The translations under genes were made by a program, and so were the position numbers. From NCBI GenBank assembly GCA_030690165.1, contig JAUYHF010000006.1, forward strand, positions 29,848-93,847: DNA of 64,000 nt, given 5' to 3'. The notes under the pieces were generated by a model. The model saw only the letters and a list, made by a program, of their open reading frames with translations. It did not search any database and was not told the origin of the DNA. This stretch comes from Deltaproteobacteria bacterium (GTDB lineage: Bacteria > Desulfobacterota > GWC2-55-46 > UBA9637). This document shows, in pieces, positions 34,018-42,062 of this stretch (positions are counted from its first letter, which is position 1; each line of letters opens with the position of its first letter).

Positions 34018-34063
34018 AATAGGCGAGAGGCAATGGGCAAAAACCTATTGCCCATTGCCTGTC
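34018..34063. repeat. Inverted repeat of GGCAATGGGCA words
   Basis: AGGCAATGGGCAA and TTGCCCATTGCC arms around AAACCTA, with an extra AGGCAATAGGC copy before it. It fills the gap between the activase gene and rmuC; on the minus strand it could act as a partial terminator. Confidence 0.65.
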
Positions 34064-37000
34064 CTTTCCATATACTCCCTTGCCTGATGCACAAATGCCT
34101 CCATCCGCGTCTTTGAGTTTGTATCTTCAAGTCCTTCATAGACCATATTGAGATATGGGATATTGCCATTTTCTTCCCGCACCTTTTTAAGCACAGCGTT
34201 CACAACCGTGCCAGGCATACATGTAAACGGCATTGCATTGACAATACCATGCGCGCCCTTTTGTATGTAGTCCATTGCCTTGCCGACGCTTAAAGCAGCC
34301 TCGCCTTCAAATGAATCATGGATATAAGGCATTGAGAGACTTAAGACCTCCTCTGTGGTCGGCTCATGGCCTTCTCTCAAATCTCCGTCAAGGATATTCA
34401 GGAATTTATGCTCATCCCGCCGCTGGAAAAAGTTATTTACAGCGGTCCTGATAAACAGGCCATAGTGCCCGCGCTCCCAGTTTCTCCTTTTGGCGCAGAA
34501 GTTAGTGTAATAAATCCATTCGCCAATCGGAGGCAGCCTTACCTCTGCGCCAAGCGCCTCAAGCTGTTTTACAAGGTCTTCATTGCTAAACCTGTTGCTC
34601 CTCACATATATCTCGCCTACAACGCCGACAATCGGCTTATCTTTTTTCTCATGGACGGGTATGGCAAGGAATGCCTGCTTTGCCTCTGTCAGTTCCTTTG
34701 CAGGGAATCTCCTCTCCCTTACGGCGGCGCATATTTTATGTATGCTGTCCCAGTATGCCTTTTCTGTTTCGCCGGAGATTTTTTCATAAGGCCTTGTCTC
34801 TCTTAGCCGTTTTTCAAGTATGTCTATGGCAACTATGCCCCACCATGCAAGCCTCGGAAAATTGCCGCCGACCATCCCCAACTCCTTGTAAAATGCCTCA
34901 TCCTGGTCAGGCGCATAAACAGGCACATCCTTATACCCCATCTCGTCAAGTATCAGCCTGTGATAGCGGTTATACTGTCCGAACCTGCACGGCCCGTTGC
35001 CGGAAGGCATAAAAAACGCCGAACTTTCAGGGGCAAAGTCAGGTCTCTTTATAATCTTTATCATATCGCCGGTTGTTAAGATGCTCGGATAGCATTCCCT
35101 GCCTGAACTATATCTTTTGCCCCATTTAAGCGTTTCATCATCCGGTTCAGGTATAATCTCCGCCTCAATGCCGCATGCCTCAAATGCCGCCTTCATCCCA
35201 TACACAGCATCAGCCATATTCGGCAGATAAATCTTTTTCTTTAAGCCTGTCCTGTGAACCGCATTCTGTTTTTCCCGACCACTGACCTCTGCCCCCTTAC
35301 CCCTTTTTCTTATATTTCTCAGACTGTCAAGAAACGCCTCGCACCTCGTTATCGCGCCTGCATCAGCAGAATGCTCGTCTATCTCAAGTTGAAGAAATGG
35401 TTTCCCTTTTGCCGTGTCTTTAAAAAAGTGCGTGATAAATGAATCAGGCCCGCAGCCAAAATTTGTAAGGTAGATTGCGTAGAGATTGGGATTTGCGTTT
35501 ACAAGCCTTGCGGTTGCAAGTATCCTCTGCCCTGATTTCCAGTACATATCCGCGGCCATGGTATCATCTATTTCATCATCCACAGGGAGCATATCAAACG
35601 GTATGGCAAGGACACCCATATCCCTCAGCTTCTGCGGCAGTTCAAGGTTAATGCCATTATCCATCGTGTTATACGGCCTGCCTGCAATAACAAGGGTAAT
35701 ATCTTTTATATCCCTCAGAACCTCTCTGCCTCTTTCCTGCATCCTCCTGTAGAAATTTCTCTGGCCTTCCTCTGCAATCAGAAGGGCATTATCTATTTCT
35801 TTCTTTTTTCTGCCAAGCATGTCTCCAAATTCATAAAATTCTTTTTTCATGACCTTTTCAGGCTTGTTAAAATGAAAAACCGGTTTTAACACTTCAATGC
35901 CAAGTTCCTTAAAATTAAAAGCGGACTCCGACAGATACGGCATTGTCTGGACATAAGGGCAATGGTATGTGAAGGTATGACTCTGTTTTACTGGCCTTAA
36001 GTTTACTATGCTTGGAAGAAATATCCTTTTAGCGCCTTTATTTATCAAATCCTGAATGTGACCATGGCTGATTTTTATTGGAAAACAAGTCTCTGCAACT
36101 ACCCTCTCAACCCCTTCTTTGATAATCTCCCTGTTTGTGGGCGCTGAGAGAATAACCTTAAATCCAAGCTCATTAAAAAATGCCTTCCAGAACGGATACA
36201 TCTCATACATATATAGTATCCTCGGCAAACCGATTGCAGGCGCATCCTCAGGAAGGGTTTTGCCTTTGTATGATGAAAATAAAATCCTTTCCCTCTCCTT
36301 ATAAAGATCCGGCATTGGTGAGTTTCCCTTTGACGCCATGCGCACATCATACTTTTCGCACCGGCTGCCGTAGTAGAGAGGCTCCTCCCCTTCAACAACA
36401 ACCTTTTTTATATCGCATATATTTGAGCAGTCCCTGCACTCAAATGATGCAAGGGTGTATTTCTTCTTGCTTAAGTCAAAACCCTTGAAGTTGGTCGGCT
36501 TATTTGGATCTTTTTCCTGCATTGCAAGCATTGCGGCGCCTATCGCGCCTGTAACATCGTGGTTTTCAGGAACAGTTATCTTTTTGCCTGTAACCTTTTC
36601 AAATGCGGCAACAACAGCGAGGTTTGCCGCTGTGCCTCCCTGAAAGAATATATTATCCCCAATCCTTCTGTCGCCGACAACCCTGTTCAGATAATTATGA
36701 ACAATGGAATACGAAAGCCCTGCAACAAGCTCATCCCTGCCTGCGCCCTTCTGCTGATGGTGAATCATATCGCTTTCAATAAAGACCGTGCATCTCTCTC
36801 CCATTGATACAGGGGCAGCGCAGCCTAATGCAAGACTGCTGAATTCGCCCTTTATTGATATGCCGATCCTCTCTGCCTGCTCTTCAAGAAATGAACCTGT
36901 GCCTGCGGCGCATACCTTATTCATATCAAAATCAACAACAACGCCGTCTTTTAACGCAATATATTTTGAGTCCTGACCCCCTATCTCAAAGATTGTGTCC

Positions 37001-38277
37001 ACTGTGGGATCAATTACCGCTGCCGCAGTTGCCTGGGCAGTAATCTCGTTTCTTATAACATCCGCGCCGACAAAATCGCCTGTAAGATACCTGCCTGAGC
37101 CTGTTGTACCTACGCCGATGACTTCCACTTTATCTCCGCATTCTTCCCCCACTTCTTTAAGCCCCTGCCTTACTGCCTCTATTGGCCTGCCTGCGGTTGG
37201 AAGGTATCTTCTGGAAATTAGCTTCATATCTTTATCTATCAGGATTACATTTGTGCTTGTGGAACCGACATCTATTCCGAGATAAGCCTGAACACGTTCA
37301 CCGTTTGGGGACAGATTTGAAATCTGTCCCCAGTAACCAGTCTTATCGCTCTGCGATGGATGTTTTTCAGGCCGTGAAAGGCGGTCAAGCCCCTTTCCCT
37401 TTTTCCTGCCAAATTTTATATAATCCTCAAACTCTTTAAGCCCCTTAAATTGACCAATGCCCTTTCCTTTCTCCATCGCATTAAAAACAGAACCAATAGC
37501 GCCCATTGAAGTGAAATATTTTGGTATGATAAATTCATTGTCAGAAAGCTCAAGAACATCCTTAAATGCCTTTCTCACGCCAGGATTTGCGGCAACACCG
37601 CCCTGAAATGCCACAGGCCTCGTAAACTCCTTTCCCTTTCCGATAGCGCTTTTAAAGTTTCTCGCAACTGCATAGCAAAGCCCTGCAACAATGTCGTAGT
37701 CCGGTGTTGCAGCCTGTTGAAGGTGAATCATATCGCTCTTTGCAAACACGCTGCACCTGCCTGCAATCCTTGGAGGATTCTGCGACTTAAGGGCAAGTTC
37801 GCCGAATTCCTCAATCGTAAGATTCAGCCGTGTTGCCTGTTGGTCAAGAAAAGAACCTGTTCCTGCAGCGCATACCGAGTTCATCTGAAAGTCCTCAATC
37901 CTTGTCCTGCCTGAAACGGCATCCGGAGCAAGAAGTATCAATTTGGCGTCCTCGCCGCCCATTTCTATCACTGTTCTTACCTCAGGATGGAAATATTCGG
38001 TGGCCTTTGACTGGGCAATGACCTCATTTACAAAACTTGCGCCTATAAGAGGGGCAATGAGTTTTCCGCCTGAGCCTGTAATGGCCACCCCATTTATTCT
38101 CTGCATGGGAAACCTTGCCAGCACATCCGAAAGAACCGCGAAGGTAGTCTCCATCGGCTGACCCTTTGTCCTTGTATAATGATATTCAAGGATATTCCTG
38201 TTTTCATCAACAACTACTGTGTTGACGCTGACAGAACCGATATCAATGCCTATAAAAACAAATCCGTTGCTATTCAA
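34045..38277 (-). CDS. Acyl-CoA dehydratase activase fusion protein (two BadF/HgdC domains, DUF2229, HgdB-like)
   Basis: 1410 residues. Two ASKHA ATPase activase domains in tandem: 9-275 (GIDIGSVSVN, Cys136 in CAAGTGSF, Cys175 in RCSVFAKSD) and 333-595 (GIDVGSTSTN, Cys456 in CAAGTGSF, a further ERCTVF). Each keeps both cysteines that ligate the bridging 4Fe-4S cluster in HgdC/BadF. A Cys cluster FECRDCSNIC follows, then DUF2229 and an HgdB-like reductase region (CFPIKISHGHI, YAPDQDEAFYKELG). Members of this long form are widespread but of unknown substrate; an ATP-driven electron donor is likely. The linker 316-324 is encoded by a perfect palindrome. GGAGG ten bases before the ATG. Confidence 0.9.
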   Translation of the reverse strand: MNSNGFVFIGIDIGSVSVNTVVVDENRNILEYHYTRTKGQPMETTFAVLSDVLARFPMQRINGVAITGSGGKLIAPLIGASFVNEVIAQSKATEYFHPEVRTVIEMGGEDAKLILLAPDAVSGRTRIEDFQMNSVCAAGTGSFLDQQATRLNLTIEEFGELALKSQNPPRIAGRCSVFAKSDMIHLQQAATPDYDIVAGLCYAVARNFKSAIGKGKEFTRPVAFQGGVAANPGVRKAFKDVLELSDNEFIIPKYFTSMGAIGSVFNAMEKGKGIGQFKGLKEFEDYIKFGRKKGKGLDRLSRPEKHPSQSDKTGYWGQISNLSPNGERVQAYLGIDVGSTSTNVILIDKDMKLISRRYLPTAGRPIEAVRQGLKEVGEECGDKVEVIGVGTTGSGRYLTGDFVGADVIRNEITAQATAAAVIDPTVDTIFEIGGQDSKYIALKDGVVVDFDMNKVCAAGTGSFLEEQAERIGISIKGEFSSLALGCAAPVSMGERCTVFIESDMIHHQQKGAGRDELVAGLSYSIVHNYLNRVVGDRRIGDNIFFQGGTAANLAVVAAFEKVTGKKITVPENHDVTGAIGAAMLAMQEKDPNKPTNFKGFDLSKKKYTLASFECRDCSNICDIKKVVVEGEEPLYYGSRCEKYDVRMASKGNSPMPDLYKERERILFSSYKGKTLPEDAPAIGLPRILYMYEMYPFWKAFFNELGFKVILSAPTNREIIKEGVERVVAETCFPIKISHGHIQDLINKGAKRIFLPSIVNLRPVKQSHTFTYHCPYVQTMPYLSESAFNFKELGIEVLKPVFHFNKPEKVMKKEFYEFGDMLGRKKKEIDNALLIAEEGQRNFYRRMQERGREVLRDIKDITLVIAGRPYNTMDNGINLELPQKLRDMGVLAIPFDMLPVDDEIDDTMAADMYWKSGQRILATARLVNANPNLYAIYLTNFGCGPDSFITHFFKDTAKGKPFLQLEIDEHSADAGAITRCEAFLDSLRNIRKRGKGAEVSGREKQNAVHRTGLKKKIYLPNMADAVYGMKAAFEACGIEAEIIPEPDDETLKWGKRYSSGRECYPSILTTGDMIKIIKRPDFAPESSAFFMPSGNGPCRFGQYNRYHRLILDEMGYKDVPVYAPDQDEAFYKELGMVGGNFPRLAWWGIVAIDILEKRLRETRPYEKISGETEKAYWDSIHKICAAVRERRFPAKELTEAKQAFLAIPVHEKKDKPIVGVVGEIYVRSNRFSNEDLVKQLEALGAEVRLPPIGEWIYYTNFCAKRRNWERGHYGLFIRTAVNNFFQRRDEHKFLNILDGDLREGHEPTTEEVLSLSMPYIHDSFEGEAALSVGKAMDYIQKGAHGIVNAMPFTCMPGTVVNAVLKKVREENGNIPYLNMVYEGLEDTNSKTRMEAFVHQAREYMERTGNGQ
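37307..37331. repeat. Perfect palindrome inside the activase fusion gene
   Basis: Arms GGGGACAGATT and AATCTGTCCCC (11 bases each) around TGA, in frame, encoding GQISNLSP in the linker between the two activase domains. Confidence 0.9.
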
Positions 38278-38297
38278 GACACACCTCCGGTTTATTA

Positions 38298-38333
38298 AAT
38301 CTCAAATGTCAAATCTCAAAACTCAAAAAGCAG
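38298..38333. repeat. TCTCAAA-type word repeat in the activase leader
   Basis: Copies of AATCTCAAA, TGTCAAATCTCAAA and CTCAAA between the minus-strand promoter at 38370-38398 and the activase start codon; same word class as 7988-8018. Confidence 0.6.
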
Positions 38334-38369
38334 GAAACTCTTCTCTCTTTCTGGTTTTATTAAGGACAT

Positions 38370-38398
38370 ATTATCAATAATTTTTACCCGATTGTCAA
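38370..38398 (-). promoter_or_regulatory. Promoter of the activase fusion gene
   Basis: On the minus strand TTGACA (38398-38393), 17-base spacer, GATAAT (38375-38370); it gives a leader of roughly 85 bases. Confidence 0.7.
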
Positions 38399-38421
38399 CC
38401 TTCTTGGAAAAATTTATCGGT

Positions 38422-38450
38422 TTGCTCTCCTGTTAGTTTTAGAGTATATT
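38422..38450 (+). promoter_or_regulatory. Possible promoter of rarA
   Basis: TTGCTC (38422-38427), 17-base spacer, TATATT (38445-38450), 29 bases before the rarA ATG, divergent from the activase promoter. Confidence 0.5.
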
Positions 38451-38479
38451 ATTTCCAAAAGGTGTAATTACGGGCTAAC

Positions 38480-39748
38480 ATGGAACTTTTTGAGAAAAAG
38501 ATTAAAACACAGCGCAATAAATCAGCGCCTCTTGCAGACAGGATGCGGCCAAGAAATATAGAAGAGGTTGTTGGCCAGAGACATTTGCTGGGCGCTGGAA
38601 AGTTTGTAACAAGGCTTATAGAAAAGAAAGGACTTTTGTCTCTAATCCTCTGGGGGCCTCCTGGCGCCGGCAAGACAACCCTTGCCAATATTATTGCCAA
38701 TGCAGTTGGTGTAAATTTTACATCCTTTTCCGCTGTGCTTTCCGGGGTAAAAGATATAAGGGCGGTAATAGATGCGGCAAAGGATGAGTTAAGGCAGAGA
38801 AACCAAAGGACTATCCTTTTCGTGGATGAGATACACAGGTTTAATAAAGCCCAGCAGGATGCATTTCTTCATTATGTGGAAGACGGCACAATAACATTGA
38901 TAGGCGCTACAACAGAAAACCCCTCCTTTGAGATCAATTCGCCTCTTTTATCCAGATGCAAGGTTCTGGTTCTTAAACAACTTACAGAAGAAGACATAAA
39001 GATCATAATAAAAAGGGCTGTTGAAGATAAGGAAAGAGGTCTGGGAAATCTAAATATTTCTCCTGATGAAGATGCGATGAATTTTCTTGCGGAATATTCG
39101 CAGGGTGATGCAAGAACAGCCCTGAATGGATTAGAGGCGTCTGTTATGATAACCCGGCCTGATGAAGACGGCATCCGTAAAATTACACTGGAAGTAGCGC
39201 AGGAGGCAGTTCAGAAAATGGCCCTTTTATATGATAAGGGTGGCGAGGAGCATTACAATGTAATATCCGCATTTATAAAATCCATGAGAGGAAGCGATAC
39301 AGACGCAGCCGTTTACTGGCTTGCCAGAATGTTGGAGGCTGGGGAAGACCCGCTGTTTATTGCCAGGAGAATGGTCATATTTGCATCAGAGGATGTCGGC
39401 AACGCCGACCCGAATGCATTGTCTCTTGCCATTGCTGTAAAGGATGCGGTGGATTTTGTGGGCATGCCGGAAGGATGGATTCCTCTTGCCCATGGCGCAA
39501 CATATCTTGCCTCAGCGCCAAAGAGCAATGCGTCATATATGGCATATCTTCTTGCCTTGGAAGATATAAAGAAAAAGGGCGCCCTGCCGGTTCCCCTTCA
39601 CATAAGAAATGCGCCAACAGGGCTTATGAAAAAACTCGGATACGGAAAAGGCTACAAGTATCCCCATAATTATGAGGGCGCAAAGATAGAGCAGGATTAT
39701 CTGCCGGATGCCTTGAAAGGAAGGAAGTATTATAAAAAGAAAGGATAA
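38480..39748 (+). CDS. rarA: Replication-associated recombination protein A (MgsA/RarA)
   Basis: 422-residue AAA+ ATPase related to clamp loaders; acts at stalled replication forks. Walker A GPPGAGKTTLAN, Walker B LFVDEIHRFNKAQQDAFLH, sensor 1 LIGATTENPSFEI, arginine-finger region SRCKVLVL, and the C-terminal tetramerisation part (SDTDAAVYWLARMLEAGEDP, HNYEGAKIEQDYLPD). Start at ATG with only a weak ribosome site. Single-gene unit divergent from the activase gene. Assignment secure. Confidence 0.96.
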   Translation: MELFEKKIKTQRNKSAPLADRMRPRNIEEVVGQRHLLGAGKFVTRLIEKKGLLSLILWGPPGAGKTTLANIIANAVGVNFTSFSAVLSGVKDIRAVIDAAKDELRQRNQRTILFVDEIHRFNKAQQDAFLHYVEDGTITLIGATTENPSFEINSPLLSRCKVLVLKQLTEEDIKIIIKRAVEDKERGLGNLNISPDEDAMNFLAEYSQGDARTALNGLEASVMITRPDEDGIRKITLEVAQEAVQKMALLYDKGGEEHYNVISAFIKSMRGSDTDAAVYWLARMLEAGEDPLFIARRMVIFASEDVGNADPNALSLAIAVKDAVDFVGMPEGWIPLAHGATYLASAPKSNASYMAYLLALEDIKKKGALPVPLHIRNAPTGLMKKLGYGKGYKYPHNYEGAKIEQDYLPDALKGRKYYKKKG

Positions 39749-39803
39749 ATCTGTTCTATAATATCACGAATCTTCATTACAACTCTTTTATTCGGGCATT
39801 TCC

Positions 39804-39868
39804 GCTAACGTTCTTGGTGCAAAAGAAGCCCGAAGGATTTGGACGTTAGTCTTTTGCAGCATGTTAGC
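39804..39868 (-). other. attC-like recombination site
   Basis: Read on the minus strand: GCTAAC, four bases, TGCAAAAGA, a 23-base terminal part, TCTTTTGCA, eight bases, GTTAGC. That is an outer stem of six, an unpaired spacer, an inner stem of nine and a variable end, the architecture of integron attC sites (R box, spacer, L box, loop). It lies 28 bases beyond the stop of the orphan gene in the correct orientation. The R boxes deviate from the strict RYYYAAC/GTTRRRY pattern at a base or two. No integrase is in the window. Confidence 0.4.
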
Positions 39869-39896
39869 CATCCGTTGAGGGCAAAATCAAAAACCA

Positions 39897-40787
39897 TCAT
39901 TGACTCGCAATTATAGGTTTTATCTTTTTTTCTTTTGGAATATACTCTTCAATAAAATGATTAGAATGATAAACTGTTATTACTTTTTCAAGTGCTAATA
40001 TAATTGAAAAAAAGACAAACGAGCTGAAACCATCTTTACCACCTTGCAGTGTATCAACCAATGATAAAATTACAAAAAGAAGAAGGATAGTTTCTGTTAT
40101 TGCGTCACCTACTCCTAACCAGGGGTGGCCGGTATAAAAATACCCACCACCAGGGTAAGTAATAGAAGTCTTTTTAGCTTCAGCTTTGTTTTTAAAATCA
40201 AGACGACAGTTCGGACAAGTGTATTCATCTTTGATTAGCTCCTTTGTGCAACGAGGGCAAAGATGTATTCTACCTGCTGTCTTGCTTTGGACACCTTCCA
40301 CCGAAATAGTTTTAAGTAGTGCCTTTATCTTTTTCCTCTCTTTTCCTGCTATATAATAAAATTTTTCTTTCTTTCCATTTTTATATTTAACAACAAGAGA
40401 TCTCCCTTTCATTTCAATTGTTTGGCAGTCCGCATAAAGAATTTGGGCTATTGAATTTCTAAAAGAGTAATTAAATCTTGTTGGAATATGGAAAATACGT
40501 TTATTCGTGAACACAAACAATGAGCGTTTTAAATAAAAGACAATCCATCCCGTTGAGAATTGTTCCATAATTGACATCGGAGAACATCCTGTTGTTACAA
40601 GAAGTATTCTTTCACCTTCCTTTAGAAAAGGATTGAGAAAAGATATTTTTTGAAACAGTTTTGTCTGACGTTTTTCCGCTCCCTGCTTATAAATGTCTTT
40701 GTGATTTGAAAATAGGATATCACGGTCTACAGGAAGCCCTAAAACATTTTGTTCAACCCCTTTTTGATTTTTCAATATTTCTGACAT
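39897..40787 (-). CDS. Hypothetical protein: PH-like domain, zinc ribbon, membrane segments
   Basis: 296 residues, no family recognised. Residues about 70-165 look like a GRAM/PH-type beta fold (GWIVFYLKRSLFVFTNKRIF). A zinc ribbon follows (CPRC and CPNC, near 185-205), then two hydrophobic segments (ITETILLLFVILSLVDTL, FSSFVFFSIILALEKVITVY). Start at the ATG at 40787, eight bases after AAGGAGG; the frame extends upstream to a GTG but that would bury the ribosome site. The gene is visibly A+T-richer than its neighbours and is flanked by attC-like sequences, so it may be a mobile gene cassette. Possible role: membrane-bound signalling or defence, unproven. Confidence 0.8.
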   Translation of the reverse strand: MSEILKNQKGVEQNVLGLPVDRDILFSNHKDIYKQGAEKRQTKLFQKISFLNPFLKEGERILLVTTGCSPMSIMEQFSTGWIVFYLKRSLFVFTNKRIFHIPTRFNYSFRNSIAQILYADCQTIEMKGRSLVVKYKNGKKEKFYYIAGKERKKIKALLKTISVEGVQSKTAGRIHLCPRCTKELIKDEYTCPNCRLDFKNKAEAKKTSITYPGGGYFYTGHPWLGVGDAITETILLLFVILSLVDTLQGGKDGFSSFVFFSIILALEKVITVYHSNHFIEEYIPKEKKIKPIIASQ

Positions 40788-40818
40788 CTCACCTTCCTCC
40801 TTTTTGCCCACAATGAGC

Positions 40819-40882
40819 GGCTAACTTGTTTATTTCCGCATTGCGCATACACAGCTGATTTGGAAGGATAGACGCATTGCGG
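40819..40882 (-). other. Partial attC-like end upstream of the orphan gene
   Basis: On the minus strand GTTAGCC (40825-40819) lies 32 bases before the orphan gene start, preceded by an imperfect 10-base stem (CCGCAATGCG / CGCAATGCGG, one mismatch). The matching R box on the far side is not visible, so this is weaker than the site at 39804-39868. The remaining 180 bases up to mtnP hold a short inverted repeat (ATACGG / CCGTAT) and a weak TTGACC box. Confidence 0.3.
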
Positions 40883-41076
40883 ATATTTCTCCTTTGGATA
40901 ACATAATAAGAAAACTGACCCTAATTCTGGCGTAATTGTGAAGCGCTCTGATTAAATCACAGTTTCTGGATACGGGCAAGAAGGAAACATATTATCCGTA
41001 TGCCAGTTTCATCTTGACCTTAATCTTAAAAAATGTTAGCAAGGATACCTAAATTATTTATATGGAGGAGATAAAG

Positions 41077-41940
41077 ATGTCTGAAATAATTGTAGGTGTT
41101 ATCGGGGGAAGCGGGCTTTATGAGATGGAGGGGCTGAAAGGTGTTAAAGAGGTTAAAATAAAAACTCCCTTTGGAAATCCCTCTGATGCGTATATCACAG
41201 GCAGGCTTGGCGGGGTAAAGATGGTGTTTCTGCCGCGGCACGGCAGGGGACACAGGATACTCCCTTCTGAGCTTAATTTCAGGGCGAATATATACGGCAT
41301 GAAAAAGTTAGCCGTAACTCATATAATCTCTGTTTCAGCGGTCGGGAGCATGAGAGAGGATATTAAGCCGGGACACATTGTTGTGGTAGACCAGTTCTTT
41401 GACAGGACTAAAAACAGGGTATCCAGTTTCTTTGGAAATGGTATTGTCGGGCATGTGGAATTTGCAGACCCTGTATGCCCTGATTTAAGCAATATCTTGT
41501 ATGATTCTGGCAAACAAATCGGAGCAACCATTCATAAAGGCGGGACATACATCTGCATTGAAGGCCCGCAATTTTCCACAAGGGCAGAATCAAAGATTTA
41601 CAGAAAATGGGGTGTTGATGTGATAGGCATGACAAATATCCCTGAGGCAAAGCTCGCCAGAGAAGCAGAGATTTGCTATGCAACACTTGCCCTTTCTACA
41701 GATTATGACTGCTGGCACGAAACAGAGGAATCTGTCACGATTGAGATGATACTTGACACTTTGAAGAAAAATGTTGTAACAGCAAAGGCAATAATAAAAG
41801 AGGCTGTGCCTGAAATATCCGGCCAGAGGACATGCAAGTGCATAACTGCAATGAAGTATGCAGTGATTACAGACAGGAAGAAGATACCCGCAAAGATTAA
41901 GAAAGACCTAAAGATTATTTTGGGGAAATACGGCATTTAA
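41077..41940 (+). CDS. mtnP: S-methyl-5'-thioadenosine phosphorylase
   Basis: 287 residues. Cleaves methylthioadenosine with phosphate in methionine/polyamine salvage. Motifs: GGSGLYEMEGL, RHGRGHRILPSELNFRANIY, EGPQFSTRAESKIYRKWG and GMTNIPEAKLAREAEICY. The start is the ATG at 41077, six bases after GGAGGAG; an upstream in-frame ATG at 41062 would overlap that site. The YDCWHETEE segment is typical of bacterial MtnP. Weak TTGACC box upstream; no SAM riboswitch seen. Confidence 0.96.
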   Translation: MSEIIVGVIGGSGLYEMEGLKGVKEVKIKTPFGNPSDAYITGRLGGVKMVFLPRHGRGHRILPSELNFRANIYGMKKLAVTHIISVSAVGSMREDIKPGHIVVVDQFFDRTKNRVSSFFGNGIVGHVEFADPVCPDLSNILYDSGKQIGATIHKGGTYICIEGPQFSTRAESKIYRKWGVDVIGMTNIPEAKLAREAEICYATLALSTDYDCWHETEESVTIEMILDTLKKNVVTAKAIIKEAVPEISGQRTCKCITAMKYAVITDRKKIPAKIKKDLKIILGKYGI

Positions 41941-42062
41941 AGCCGGCGGCGCTAACCCCCTCATCTCCACCTGTTGCGGCATTTGCTTTAGCAAGCATTT
42001 CAGCATAAGATTATATAGCTCACAACCGTTCGGCTGAGCTCACGCCGAAGCCTCCCCCATCC

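Noticed and set aside
40883..41061. Leader of mtnP examined for a SAM-type riboswitch
   Set aside because: No conserved core or paired-element pattern; only a 6-base inverted repeat.
41947..41957. GGTTAGCGCC on the minus strand after mtnP as another attC end
   Set aside because: No partner box or stem at suitable distance, and mtnP has the opposite orientation.
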